From positions 1-29,365 of the forward strand of contig JAEWGX010000026.1 in the NCBI GenBank assembly GCA_023388075.1: a stretch of DNA of 29,365 nucleotides, given 5' to 3'. Below the pieces are notes generated by a model. It searched no databases. It had not been told where the DNA came from and saw nothing but the letters and a program-made list of their open reading frames with translations. Shown here piece after piece: positions 1-10,522 of this stretch. The stretch's first letter is position 1; each line of letters begins with the position of its first letter. The stretch comes from Pseudomonadota bacterium (GTDB lineage Bacteria > Pseudomonadota > Gammaproteobacteria > Burkholderiales > Burkholderiaceae_E). A program made the translations under genes and the position numbers.

Positions 1-2196
1 CACGCCCATGGGGCGCGGGTCGGGCTGGCCGCTCTGCCATTGCTTGGCCGCGTCGATCACCCGGGCATGGGCTTCGAGCAGCTCCTGCATGAACGCGCTG
101 CGCTCGTCCTGCGGCACCCCGACCGCGCGCGAGCCTTCGGCGAGCGCGCGAATCAGCTTGGGCAGCAGCGAGGCGAGCCGCGAGATCTCCTCGGGATGCT
201 TCGGCGCGACGCTCCAGATCAGGAACTCCGCGACCTGCATGGCCTTCTGCTCCGGCGTCGATGCCGCCGCCTGCCTGGCGTCGACGGCGACACCGTCGCT
301 CGCGCCGCGCCGTTCCCTGACCGCGCCCTCCATGCCGGCGGTGTCCATCGCGGAACCGTCCTGGCTGCCCTCCTCTTCGCGCGACCCGGGGGAAGCGAGC
401 GCCTCCACCCGCGAGCGAGCGATCACCGGCGTCCACCAGCGCAGCAGGAACTCCCGGATGAAGGCCGGCGTTTCCTGGTCGACGCGCACGGCGACCTCGC
501 TGCGGGCTTCCTCCAGCGCGAGCGAGTACGCCTCCTCGCGCTCGGCGGCCTTGAGCTGGGCCGCGATCTCCGACGCGCGACGGGTGGCCTCCTGCTGGTG
601 CAGCTCGTCGATGCGGTCGATCGCCTCGAGGAAGCTGGACAGGTCGGAGGTGAAGCCGGCGATGAGCTCGTCCACCACGACCGCGAGGCCCTTGACCAGC
701 GGCGCCTCGACCGACAGGTCGGCATCCGGATCGGCCGCGAGCTGCGTGATGCGGTCGATCAACTGTCGCATCGGATGCTGGCGACGCGCGAAGAAGCTGC
801 GATCGAGCAGCGCCGCCTTGACCGCCACCACCTGCAGCCGCAGGAGCTGGTGCTTCACCGGCTCGGCGAGCGACTTGTCGGCGTAGATGTAGTCGAAGAC
901 GACCGACACCAGCTCCACCGTCATCTGGTCGAGCGGCGTGCCGTTCTCCTTGACCTTCTGGAGCAGCAGCGGCAGCAGCTCCATCACCATCAGCGCGCCG
1001 ATCGGATCGCCTTCGGCGCCCTCGGCCGCGCCTGCCCCGTTCTCCAGGATGCGATAGCGGGCATCGGCGCCGATCTCGCGCTGCACTTCGGTGAGCGAAT
1101 CGAGCAGCGGCCCCTGGACCGGATCGATCGGCAGGTCGGCCATGCCGAACATGCCGGGGTCGGCCAGCATGCGCGCGGCATCGCCGCGGCCCTCCGGCGT
1201 GCCGAGCGAGGCCTTCATCAGGGCCTGCTGCAGGGCGGCCATGCTGCCCGCGGACATCGTGATGGCGCCGGGCTGGCCGAGCTCCATCAGCGCCGACGGC
1301 GAGGCAGTGCCGGCATGGACGCCGCCATGGCCGGCGCTACCGTAGCCGCGGGCGCCGGCGTAGGCGCCGCTGCCGCCGTACGACGCGTGACCCGCATCGG
1401 CGCCGGCATGGCCGGCGGGCTGGCCGGCGTGCGCGCCATGGCCGGGGCTGCGCTCGATGCCCGGCCGGCCCACGCGGGGCTTGATCTTCGGCAGGATCTG
1501 GTTGGCCACCAGGCGGCCGTTGACGCTCGAGTAGACGGCGTTCAGGTTGCCGGTCACGTGCGGCTCGAACGCGGCGAGCAGCGCGTTGCGGACCTCGACG
1601 CTCGGCGCGAGCTCGTTCACCGCGATGCGCAGCGCCTCGTAGATCGCCTCGGGCGCGGCGGGGTGGCTCATCTCGTCGAACCAGTCGCGCTCGAGCAGCG
1701 CCCCGAGACGCGCACGAATGCCAAGGACCTCGTTCGGGTCCAACCGGCTGCGGGCGCGCTGGATCAGGCGGTCGACGTCGATCTTGTCGGAGATCACCTC
1801 GTCGGAGACGAGCGACAGGTCGTCGGCGGAGACCGGCCCGGTACTGGTTGCCGGCCCCTGATCCGCGTCAGCCCGCGCGAAGAGGCGCCGCTCGAAGATG
1901 TCGGCGAAGTAGCGCCGGAAGTTCTGCTCGATCGACTTGCGCTGCTCGCGCACCAGCATGACGGCATCGAGCAGCGCGCGCTGGCGGTCGCTGCGCGTGG
2001 CCTTGAGGGCCTCGATCGTGAGGTCCTCGGCCATCTTCTCGAGGGCCTTGGCCACGACCGTGGAGAGCTTCTCGAGCACGAGCTCGCGACAGTCCTCGAG
2101 CAGGCGGGCGCGCTGCCGTGAATCGAGGCGTGGGCCCTCGGTCGCGCCATGCGTGGCCGTGTAGGGGCCGTGCTTCGGGGAAGTGCTGGTATCCAT
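1..2196 (-). CDS. DUF1631 family protein, N-terminal 732 residues (partial, runs off left edge)
   Basis: The minus-strand frame is open from an ATG at 2196 to the window edge with no stop, giving 732 residues. The protein is mostly helical, charged and soluble in appearance, with no signal peptide or membrane segment. The start is followed by an acidic/helical stretch (ARLLEDCRELVLEKLS) and a conserved-looking segment about MLVREQRKSIEQNFRRYF, which I recognise as typical of DUF1631 (PF07793) proteins of Beta- and Gammaproteobacteria. Residues about 246-298 form a low-complexity Gly/Ala/His-rich linker (for example GHGAHAGQPAGHAGADAGHA). A second half rich in long helices follows, with a coiled-coil-like stretch around EIAAQLKAAEREEAYSLALEE. 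The family function is not established, so no role is assigned. The antisense frame is also open over most of the gene, but its product is Arg/His-rich and has no recognisable domain. Confidence 0.85.
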   Translation of the reverse strand, partial: MDTSTSPKHGPYTATHGATEGPRLDSRQRARLLEDCRELVLEKLSTVVAKALEKMAEDLTIEALKATRSDRQRALLDAVMLVREQRKSIEQNFRRYFADIFERRLFARADADQGPATSTGPVSADDLSLVSDEVISDKIDVDRLIQRARSRLDPNEVLGIRARLGALLERDWFDEMSHPAAPEAIYEALRIAVNELAPSVEVRNALLAAFEPHVTGNLNAVYSSVNGRLVANQILPKIKPRVGRPGIERSPGHGAHAGQPAGHAGADAGHASYGGSGAYAGARGYGSAGHGGVHAGTASPSALMELGQPGAITMSAGSMAALQQALMKASLGTPEGRGDAARMLADPGMFGMADLPIDPVQGPLLDSLTEVQREIGADARYRILENGAGAAEGAEGDPIGALMVMELLPLLLQKVKENGTPLDQMTVELVSVVFDYIYADKSLAEPVKHQLLRLQVVAVKAALLDRSFFARRQHPMRQLIDRITQLAADPDADLSVEAPLVKGLAVVVDELIAGFTSDLSSFLEAIDRIDELHQQEATRRASEIAAQLKAAEREEAYSLALEEARSEVAVRVDQETPAFIREFLLRWWTPVIARSRVEALASPGSREEEGSQDGSAMDTAGMEGAVRERRGASDGVAVDARQAAASTPEQKAMQVAEFLIWSVAPKHPEEISRLASLLPKLIRALAEGSRAVGVPQDERSAFMQELLEAHARVIDAAKQWQSGQPDPRPMGV

Positions 2197-2391
2197 TGAG
2201 CCGTCGTGACAACGAGTGAGTCGACGGGGCCAGCCTACCGAGAGGTGTTGCGCCACGTCAACAGATCGCCGCCCGCGAGGCGCCAAGCGCCGTTGGGTGG
2301 CTGACGGACGGCATACGGTCCCCGCTTTCGTCCGTTCGTCGGTCACCGGCGGCCCGGCGAACCGCCACGTCGGAAGGAGGACGGCCCGCGC
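2197..2391. other. 195-bp intergenic region, no gene seen
   Basis: The gap lies downstream of maeB and upstream of the DUF1631 gene, both on the minus strand. It holds two short GC-rich inverted repeats, GGCGC/GCGCC with a 3-base loop at 2279-2291 and GGCGG/CCGCC with a 9-base loop at 2348-2366. Either could act in maeB termination, but neither is followed by a T-run on the minus strand. No convincing promoter hexamers were found for the DUF1631 gene. Confidence 0.4.
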
Positions 2392-4668
<2,277 letters not shown>

Positions 4669-4914
4669 TGCGCCCTCGTCTCGTTCGTTGTGGCTGCGAG
4701 TGTACCGGGTCGTTGGCTACGGTTACGCCTGGGCGATGCGCGGGGCGTCGGGGCGGGGCGCCGGAGGGGCTCGCCGTCGCTTCGCGCCGGTTCCCGCGGC
4801 GGGCGCGTATGCTCTGTCCAGTCGCCGGGCGGTGGGCGGATTCGGATCGATTCCGGGTCGAGCGTCCACCGTCGGGGCGCCCTGCCGGATCACGAGGAAC
4901 CAGAGGGGCCATTC
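4669..4914. other. 246-bp divergent intergenic region between maeB and the dehydratase gene
   Basis: This region must hold the promoters of both maeB (minus) and the threonine dehydratase-like gene (plus). On the plus strand TATGCT at 4808-4813 could be a -10 element, but no good -35 lies 16-18 bases upstream. On the minus strand TACACT (complement of 4699-4704) is a weak -10 candidate. I see no clear operator palindrome and no small gene. Confidence 0.3.
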
Positions 4915-5886
4915 ATGCGGTTCACCGAGGACGAGGTTCTTCATGCCCAGACCGTGGTCTACGGGTCCATGCCGCCCACGCCGCAGTTTGCCTGGCCACT
5001 GCTGCGTGAGCGGGTGGGGATTCCGGTGTGGGTGAAGCACGAGAACCACACGCCCGCCGGCGCTTTCAAGATCCGCGGGGGGCTCGTGTATTTCGCGCAG
5101 CTCTCTGCTTCCGCCAGGCCACCGGCTACGGTCATCTCGGCGACCCGCGGCAATCACGGCCAGTCGGTTGGCTGGGGCGCGCGCAAGCATGGACTGCGGG
5201 CGACCATCGTGGTGCCCCGGGGGAACTCCATGGAAAAGAATGCCGCGATGCGGGCGCTGGGCGTGAACCTGGTGGAGCATGGCGACGAGTTCCAGGAAGC
5301 CCGGGAGTACGCCAATGCGCTCGCGGAAGAACGGGGCCTGCACGTGGTGCCGTCGTTTCACCGCCTCCTGGTCCAGGGCGTGATGACCTACTGGCTCGAG
5401 TTCTTCAACCACTTCCCGAAGGGCGAGGAGCCCGACGTCGTTTACGTTCCGATCGGCCTTGGCTCCGGATTCGCCGCCGCGGCTGCCGCCCGTGCCCACA
5501 CCGGCGCGAGATCGAAGCTGGTAGGCGTCGTGTCCGCGAACGCCACGACCTATCTCGATTCCTTCAAGGCGAGGAAGGTCCTCGCGTCGCCGGTCTCCAC
5601 GCGAATTGCCGACGGGTTGGCGTGCCGCGTGGCGGAAGAGGAAGCCTTGGCGATCGTCCTGCGGGAGGCCGAGGACATCGTTGCCGTCGCCGACGACCAG
5701 ATCGAGGAAGCCATGCGGATCCTCTTCACCGACACGCACAACGTCGCGGAAGGCGCTGGCGCAGCAGGACTCGCCGCCGCCATGCAAACCCACGGCCGTT
5801 GGAAGGCAAGGTCCGTGGGATTCGCGCTCACCGGAGGCAACGTCGACCGAAGTGTCTATGCCGAGGTGGTTCGCGGGTCGGCGTGA
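4915..5886 (+). CDS. PLP-dependent threonine/serine dehydratase-like enzyme (fold type II)
   Basis: 323 residues from an ATG at 4915 preceded by AGAGGGG about six bases upstream. Fold-type II PLP enzymes of this group deaminate threonine to 2-oxobutyrate or serine to pyruvate in the cytoplasm. The PLP lysine is Lys52 in AGAFKIRGG, the substrate loop is ATRGNHGQSVG (about 77-87), and the PLP phosphate loop is PIGLGSG near residue 182. That loop differs from the GGGGL form of classical IlvA/TdcB. I associate the GLGSG-type loop and the N-terminus VVYGSMPPTPQFAWPLL with a beta-proteobacterial dehydratase subfamily that also includes EutB-like enzymes of hydroxyectoine breakdown. No ACT regulatory domain is present, so this is unlikely to be the isoleucine-pathway IlvA. 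Base composition looks less GC-rich than in neighbours. The SnoaL-like gene follows 77 bases later and may be cotranscribed. Confidence 0.85.
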   Translation: MRFTEDEVLHAQTVVYGSMPPTPQFAWPLLRERVGIPVWVKHENHTPAGAFKIRGGLVYFAQLSASARPPATVISATRGNHGQSVGWGARKHGLRATIVVPRGNSMEKNAAMRALGVNLVEHGDEFQEAREYANALAEERGLHVVPSFHRLLVQGVMTYWLEFFNHFPKGEEPDVVYVPIGLGSGFAAAAAARAHTGARSKLVGVVSANATTYLDSFKARKVLASPVSTRIADGLACRVAEEEALAIVLREAEDIVAVADDQIEEAMRILFTDTHNVAEGAGAAGLAAAMQTHGRWKARSVGFALTGGNVDRSVYAEVVRGSA

Positions 5887-5963
5887 CGCGCGGGCGGCGT
5901 TGCGGACTGGTTCGTATAAGCTGTTCGTCGGCTCGAACTGACCTGTCGACCCCGGAGAAACGT

Positions 5964-6368
5964 ATGACCAATGGCAGGAACGTCGCCCATCTCCTGGAAT
6001 GTCTGCGCCACTTCGGAGATCCGGCGAAGCGACGTCGGTACCTGGAGCTTTATGACGACTCCATAGTGCTTCACGGATATGGCCTTGCTCCGGGAATCGC
6101 AGCGGTCAGGGCGCATTACGAGGCGTTGTGGGCTGCTTTCCCCGACGTGCAGATTCGCACTGACGAGGTCTTCGAGGCAGGAGACAAGGTTGTCTCGCGC
6201 TTCGCCGTGCTCGGAACGCATACGGGGCCCTTCCGGGGGATCGCGGCGACGGGCAAGCACGTCCAGTACGATGGAATCACCATCTTGCGTTTTGCCAAGG
6301 GCCGCTGCATCGAACGATGGAGCCAGACGGACCGACTGTCCCTGATGCAACAACTCGGAAGGATATAG
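5964..6368 (+). CDS. SnoaL-like / NTF2-fold small protein
   Basis: 134 residues from an ATG at 5964, preceded by GGAGAAA with good spacing. The pattern of a helical start (HLLECLRHFGDPAKRRRYLELYDDSIVLHG), the segment RAHYEALWAAFPDVQIRTDEVFEAGDKVVSRFAVLGTHTGPF (read in parts) and an ending strand GRCIERWSQTDRLSLMQQLG is characteristic of SnoaL/polyketide-cyclase-like proteins of the NTF2 superfamily. Members include ester cyclases, isomerases and many proteins of unknown role, so the substrate cannot be named. There is no signal peptide. The gene sits 77 bases after the dehydratase-like gene on the same strand and converges on the Fe-S oxidoreductase gene. It looks clearly lower in G+C than the region's average, which may point to separate acquisition. 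Confidence 0.85.
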   Translation: MTNGRNVAHLLECLRHFGDPAKRRRYLELYDDSIVLHGYGLAPGIAAVRAHYEALWAAFPDVQIRTDEVFEAGDKVVSRFAVLGTHTGPFRGIAATGKHVQYDGITILRFAKGRCIERWSQTDRLSLMQQLGRI

Positions 6369-6469
6369 GAGCCGCGCGGCGTCCCACGAGCAACCCTGGC
6401 GCCGAAGTTTCGGGAAGCGATGCCCAGGACTGCGCCCGCCCCCGCGCGGACCGGAGTCCGGCGCAAGGA

Positions 6470-9400
6470 TCAACTCAAGGACATCGCGAGCACCTCCGCA
6501 ACATGCAGTGCCCGCCGCCCCGTCCCATCCGCGATCTGGTGCCGGCAGCTGGTGCCGTCGGCTACGACCAGTGTGTCGTCGGTAGCCGCGCGCACGGCCG
6601 GCAGCAGCGAGAGCTCGCCCATCGCCCGCGAGGCGTCGTAGTGCTCCGCTTCATAGCCGAAAGCGCCGGCCATGCCGCAGCAACTGGACTCGACCAGCGA
6701 AACCTCGAGCCCCGGCACGAGCGCGAGCACGCGCTCGATCGGACGCACCGCGTCGAACGCCTTCTGGTGGCAGTGCCCGTGCAGCAGCGCACGCGAAGGG
6801 CCGATCGGAGAGAGATCGAGCTCCAGGCGACCTAGGCGGTGCTCGCGGTCGAGGAACTCCTCCAGCAGCAGCGCGCGCGGTGCCAGGGTCGCGGCGAGCG
6901 GGGCGTCCTCACCGAGGCCGAGGACCAGGAACTCGTCGCGCATGGTGAGCAGGCACGAGGGCTCTAGCCCGACGACGGTCGCGCCACGCTCCAGGTACGG
7001 CGCGAGCGCCGCGAGAGTGCGCCGCGCCTCTGCCCTCGCCTCGTCGACGAGTCCGGCCGAGAGCCAGGTCCGGCCGCAGCAGAGCGGCCGCTTCGGTTCG
7101 GCATCGCCCGGCGCCGGGCCGGCGACGTGGACCGCATAGCCGGCGGCCCGCAGCACCCGCTCGGCCGCCTCGAGGATGGCCGGCTCGAACGCATTGTCGA
7201 AGGTGTCCACCCACAGCACGACCTCGCCAGCCTGCCCTGTCGCGGCAGCATTCCCGGCGCCCGATGCTCCGGCGCCCGCAGCGGTGCCGACCGAAGCCGC
7301 CCGGGCCGCGGCCGCGGCGCGCCGACGCAGGAAGGTGTCGCTGCGCCACCTCGGCAGCGACCGCCGCGCGGAGAAGCCCAGCAGTCGCTCCATCAGCCGC
7401 GCCGCACCCGGTACGCGATCGCGCGCATTGAAGAGCCACGGCAGGCGCGCGGCCAGTCCGGCGTAGCGCGGCAGCGCGGCGACCAGCCTCTCGCGCCGGC
7501 TCAACCGCCCTTCGGCGGCCCGCCGGTGCTGCACCTCGATCTTCATGCGCGCCATGTCGATGCCGGTGGGGCAATCGCGGCGGCATCCCTTGCAACTCAC
7601 GCAAAGCGACAGCGCTTCGGCGACCGCGTCGGAGCCAAGGCCAGCGGGGCCGAGCTGGCCGCTCAGCGCGAGGCGCAGGGTGTTGGCGCGGCCGCGCGTG
7701 AGATCCCGCTCGTTGCGGGTCACGCGAAAGCTCGGGCACATGGTGCCGGCGTCGAACTTGCGACAGTGCCCGTTGTTGTTGCACATCTCGACGGCCTTGG
7801 CGAGGCCGCCGGTGGGGTCGCCGCCGGTCCCCGGCGCGGTGACGCACTCGGTGGCCGGGTCGTTCTTCACGTCCCAGGCCGACCAGTCGAGCGCGGTCGC
7901 GAGCGGCGCGACCGAGTAGCCCGGCTTGTAGCGAAAGAGGCTCGCATCGTCCATGCGTGTCGGCCGCACGATCTTGCCCGGGTTCATCAGGCCGTCGGGA
8001 TCGAAGAGGTCCTTGATCTCCTCGAAGCTTCGGGTGAGGCGCTCGCCGAACTGCCAGCCGACCCATTCGCTGCGCACCAGGCCGTCACCGTGCTCGCCGG
8101 AGAAGGCGCCCTTGTAGCGGCGCACCAGCGCGGCGGCTTCCTCGGCGATGGCACGCATCTTCGCGGCGCCGCCTTCCGGTCCGCCGGCACGCATGTCGAG
8201 GATCGGCCGCACGTGCAGCGTGCCCACGGAGGCATGCGCGTACCAGGTGCCGCGGGTGCCGTGGCGGGCGAAGACCTCGGTGAGCCGGTCGGTGTACTCG
8301 GCCAGATGCTCGAGCGGCACCGCGCAGTCCTCGATGAAGCTCACCGGCTTGCCGTCACCCTTGAGCGACATCATGATGTTGAGGCCCGCCTTGCGCACAT
8401 CCCAGAGCGCCTTCTGCGCGGCGGCATCCTCCATGCGGACCACGGTGTCCGGCAATCCGACGTCGCCCATCGTTTCCTCGAGCCGCGCGAGCTTCTCCGG
8501 CAGCGCCCCCCGGTCATCCCCGGCGAACTCCACCAGCAGGATGGCCTGCGGCGTTGGCGCCGCGGGATCGACCAGCGCCGATTCGATCACCGGCCGGAAA
8601 GCCGGATTGTCTCGGGCGAGATCGATCATGGTGCGATCCACCAGCTCGACCGCGACCGGCCCCAGCGCCACGATGTGCCGGGCACTCTCCATCGCGCGGT
8701 GAAAGCTCGCGAAGTTCACCACGCCCAGCACCTTGTGCGCCGGCAGGCGCGCCAGCTTCAGCTTCAGCCGGTTGAACCAGGCGAGGGTGCCCTCGGAACC
8801 GACGAGGAGATGAGCGAGATTCACCGAGCCGTCGTCGGTGTACGGCCGTACCGAGCGAGGATGGAAGACGTCGAGGTTGTAGCCGCCCACCCGGCGCATG
8901 ACCGTCGGCCAGCGACGCTCGATCTCGTCGCGCTCGCGCTCGGCGATCTCGAAGAGGCGCGCCACCAGCCGTCCGATGCGGCCGCTGTCCAGCCGCAGCG
9001 TCGAGTTGGTGCCGAACGGCCCGAAGTGCTGGGCTGTGCCATCGGCCAGCACCGCATCGATGCCGAGCACGTTGTGCACCATGTTGCCGTAGGCGATCGA
9101 GCGCGAGCCGCAGGAGTTGTTGCCGGCCATGCCGCCGATGGTGGCCTGCGCCGAGGTCGACACGTCGACCGGGAACCAGAGGCCGTGCGGCCTCAGGAAG
9201 GCGTTCAGGTCATCCAGGACCATGCCCGGCTGCACCTCGGCCGTCATCGCGGCGGCGTCGAAGGCGACCAGCTTGCGCAGGTGCTTGCTCACGTCGATCA
9301 CCAGCGCTTCGCCGACGGTCTGGCCGCACTGGCTGGTGCCGGCACCGCGCGGCAGGACGGGTATCCGCAGCTCGCGGGCCAGCTCCAACGCGGCGAGGAC

Positions 9401-9592
9401 ATCGACCTCGTCGGCCGGGACCACCACGCCCACCGGGTCGACCTGGTAGATCGATGCGTCGGTGGCATAGCGGCCCCGCGAGGCCGCATCGAACAGCACC
9501 TCGCCGCGCAGCACACGGCGCAGGCGCTGCGCGATCCGACCGCGGTCCGCGGGGGCGGCACGCAGCGAGTCGGCCCGTGCGGGGGCGTTCAC
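6470..9592 (-). CDS. FAD-binding and Fe-S-binding oxidoreductase (GlcD/Dld/YdiJ-type 2-hydroxyacid dehydrogenase)
   Basis: 1040 residues from a GTG start at 9592. This start gives a GTGA overlap with the stop of the upstream GntR gene and begins VNAPARADSLRAAP, followed by a typical FAD-oxidase N-terminus. Domains in order are FAD_binding_4 (about 45-220, with PVLPRGAGTSQCGQ and GGMAGNNSCGSRSIAYG), FAD-linked oxidase C-terminal (about 260-540, with GEHGDGLVRSEW), an Fe-S region with MCNNNGHCRKF and CVSCKGCRRDCPTGID, and a C-terminal pair of CCG motifs (LCCGRTWLSAG and SSCCGMAGAFG). This layout and length match the fused YdiJ class. Family members oxidise D-2-hydroxyacids (D-lactate, glycolate, D-2-hydroxyglutarate) and pass electrons to the quinone pool or another acceptor. 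The divergent glyoxylate-using aminotransferase makes glycolate or another C2/C3 acid attractive, but that is inference. A 903-residue antisense frame is a shadow. Confidence 0.93.
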   Translation of the reverse strand: MNAPARADSLRAAPADRGRIAQRLRRVLRGEVLFDAASRGRYATDASIYQVDPVGVVVPADEVDVLAALELARELRIPVLPRGAGTSQCGQTVGEALVIDVSKHLRKLVAFDAAAMTAEVQPGMVLDDLNAFLRPHGLWFPVDVSTSAQATIGGMAGNNSCGSRSIAYGNMVHNVLGIDAVLADGTAQHFGPFGTNSTLRLDSGRIGRLVARLFEIAERERDEIERRWPTVMRRVGGYNLDVFHPRSVRPYTDDGSVNLAHLLVGSEGTLAWFNRLKLKLARLPAHKVLGVVNFASFHRAMESARHIVALGPVAVELVDRTMIDLARDNPAFRPVIESALVDPAAPTPQAILLVEFAGDDRGALPEKLARLEETMGDVGLPDTVVRMEDAAAQKALWDVRKAGLNIMMSLKGDGKPVSFIEDCAVPLEHLAEYTDRLTEVFARHGTRGTWYAHASVGTLHVRPILDMRAGGPEGGAAKMRAIAEEAAALVRRYKGAFSGEHGDGLVRSEWVGWQFGERLTRSFEEIKDLFDPDGLMNPGKIVRPTRMDDASLFRYKPGYSVAPLATALDWSAWDVKNDPATECVTAPGTGGDPTGGLAKAVEMCNNNGHCRKFDAGTMCPSFRVTRNERDLTRGRANTLRLALSGQLGPAGLGSDAVAEALSLCVSCKGCRRDCPTGIDMARMKIEVQHRRAAEGRLSRRERLVAALPRYAGLAARLPWLFNARDRVPGAARLMERLLGFSARRSLPRWRSDTFLRRRAAAAARAASVGTAAGAGASGAGNAAATGQAGEVVLWVDTFDNAFEPAILEAAERVLRAAGYAVHVAGPAPGDAEPKRPLCCGRTWLSAGLVDEARAEARRTLAALAPYLERGATVVGLEPSCLLTMRDEFLVLGLGEDAPLAATLAPRALLLEEFLDREHRLGRLELDLSPIGPSRALLHGHCHQKAFDAVRPIERVLALVPGLEVSLVESSCCGMAGAFGYEAEHYDASRAMGELSLLPAVRAATDDTLVVADGTSCRHQIADGTGRRALHVAEVLAMSLS

Positions 9593-10386
9593 CGCCCACC
9601 CCGGGATACGTACCGCGACGGCGCGGGAGGAGCCTCCACCGGGTCCAGCCACTGGGCAAGCACCGCGTCGCGCTTGTTGCGCAGGTGCCGCTCCAGCAGC
9701 GCGCGCAGCGCGGCCCCGTCGCGGGCCTGCAGCGCCTGGATCATGGCTTCGTGCTCGCGCGCCGCCTCGTCCCACTTGTCGCGATCGAAGTTGGAGCTGA
9801 AGCGCAGGTTCTGGATCCGCGTGTTCACGCTGTCGTAGGTCTCGGAAAGCGCCGCGTTGCGCGCGCAACGGTTGATGGCGAGGTGGATGCGGCGGTTGCG
9901 GTCGTAGTACGAGGGCAAGTCGCCACGCGCGTGCGCGGCCATCATCTCGGCATGCAGGGCGCGGATCATCGCAAGCTCTTCCGCCCCGTGGCGGACGGCG
10001 GCAAGCTCGCCCGAGAGGCCTTCCAGCGCGCCCATCAGCTCGAACAGCTCGGCGACATCGGTGGGCGCCAGGGCGACCACGCGCGCGCCCCGGTTCGGCG
10101 AGAGCTCCACCAGTCGCTCGGTGGCGAGCACCTTGAGCGCCTCGCGCAGCGGCGTGCGCGAGACCTGGAGCTGCTCGCAGAGCACCCGTTCGTTGAGCCG
10201 GGCGCCGGGCGGCAGCCGCCCCTCCGTAAGCAGCCCGCGCAGCCGGTCCGCGACCTCCTCGTGGAGCGGCCTGCGCCCGATGGGCAGCCCCAGGGCGGCT
10301 GCCTCGTCGAGAGGCGACTCCCCGGAGCGATCGAGGGCGGGGTCGAACGGTGTCTGCGCGGGGCGGTCCAGTGTGTCGAGCTGCAT
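9589..10386 (-). CDS. GntR family transcriptional regulator, FCD subfamily
   Basis: 265 residues from the ATG at 10386. The N-terminal winged helix (about 37-105) reads RPLHEEVADRLRGLLTEGRLPPGARLNE then LQVSRTPLREALKVL, the standard GntR HTH. The helical C-terminal part (about 115-245) with DLPSYYDRNRRIHLAINRCA and EHEAMIQALQARD matches the FCD ligand-binding domain, including the D...H pattern that usually binds metal and a small carboxylate. An upstream TTG at 10485 has a good AGGAAGG sequence ahead of it and would add 33 residues. I prefer the ATG because the extension would cover the operator-like palindrome at 10428-10443. However, no close ribosome binding site precedes the ATG. The stop overlaps the start of the FAD/Fe-S oxidoreductase gene by four bases. 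FCD regulators typically respond to organic acids such as glycolate or lactate, which fits the neighbours. Confidence 0.93.
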   Translation of the reverse strand: MQLDTLDRPAQTPFDPALDRSGESPLDEAAALGLPIGRRPLHEEVADRLRGLLTEGRLPPGARLNERVLCEQLQVSRTPLREALKVLATERLVELSPNRGARVVALAPTDVAELFELMGALEGLSGELAAVRHGAEELAMIRALHAEMMAAHARGDLPSYYDRNRRIHLAINRCARNAALSETYDSVNTRIQNLRFSSNFDRDKWDEAAREHEAMIQALQARDGAALRALLERHLRNKRDAVLAQWLDPVEAPPAPSRYVSRGGR

Positions 10387-10427
10387 GGGTGCGAGGGCGG
10401 CTTGAGGGGCGAGGTTGCCTCCGGCGA

Positions 10428-10443
10428 ATTTTGCATACAAAAT
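10428..10443. promoter_or_regulatory. AT-rich palindrome, candidate GntR/FCD operator
   Basis: ATTTTGCATACAAAAT has perfect six-base arms around a CATA centre. It lies 42 bases upstream of the GntR ATG and 79 bases upstream of the divergent aminotransferase ATG. FCD-type GntR regulators commonly bind short palindromes of TTGTAT/ATACAA character, and this is an AT-rich island in very GC-rich DNA. It is the best candidate for a shared operator controlling both divergent units. Confidence 0.6.
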
Positions 10444-10522
10444 GCATTCCTGCAAGTTGCCTGGCGAGTCGCGCACCCGCGCCAAGTGACACCCTTCCTA
10501 CGCCTGCCAAACGGATCCGCCG

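Noticed and set aside
40..2121. 693-codon plus-strand frame opposite the DUF1631 gene
   Set aside because: Composition is dominated by Arg, His, Leu and Asp with no family motif. The minus strand has a coherent DUF1631 protein.
7127..9838. 903-codon plus-strand frame opposite the FAD/Fe-S oxidoreductase
   Set aside because: Antisense artefact of high GC in third positions. The opposite strand shows complete FAD and Fe-S motifs.
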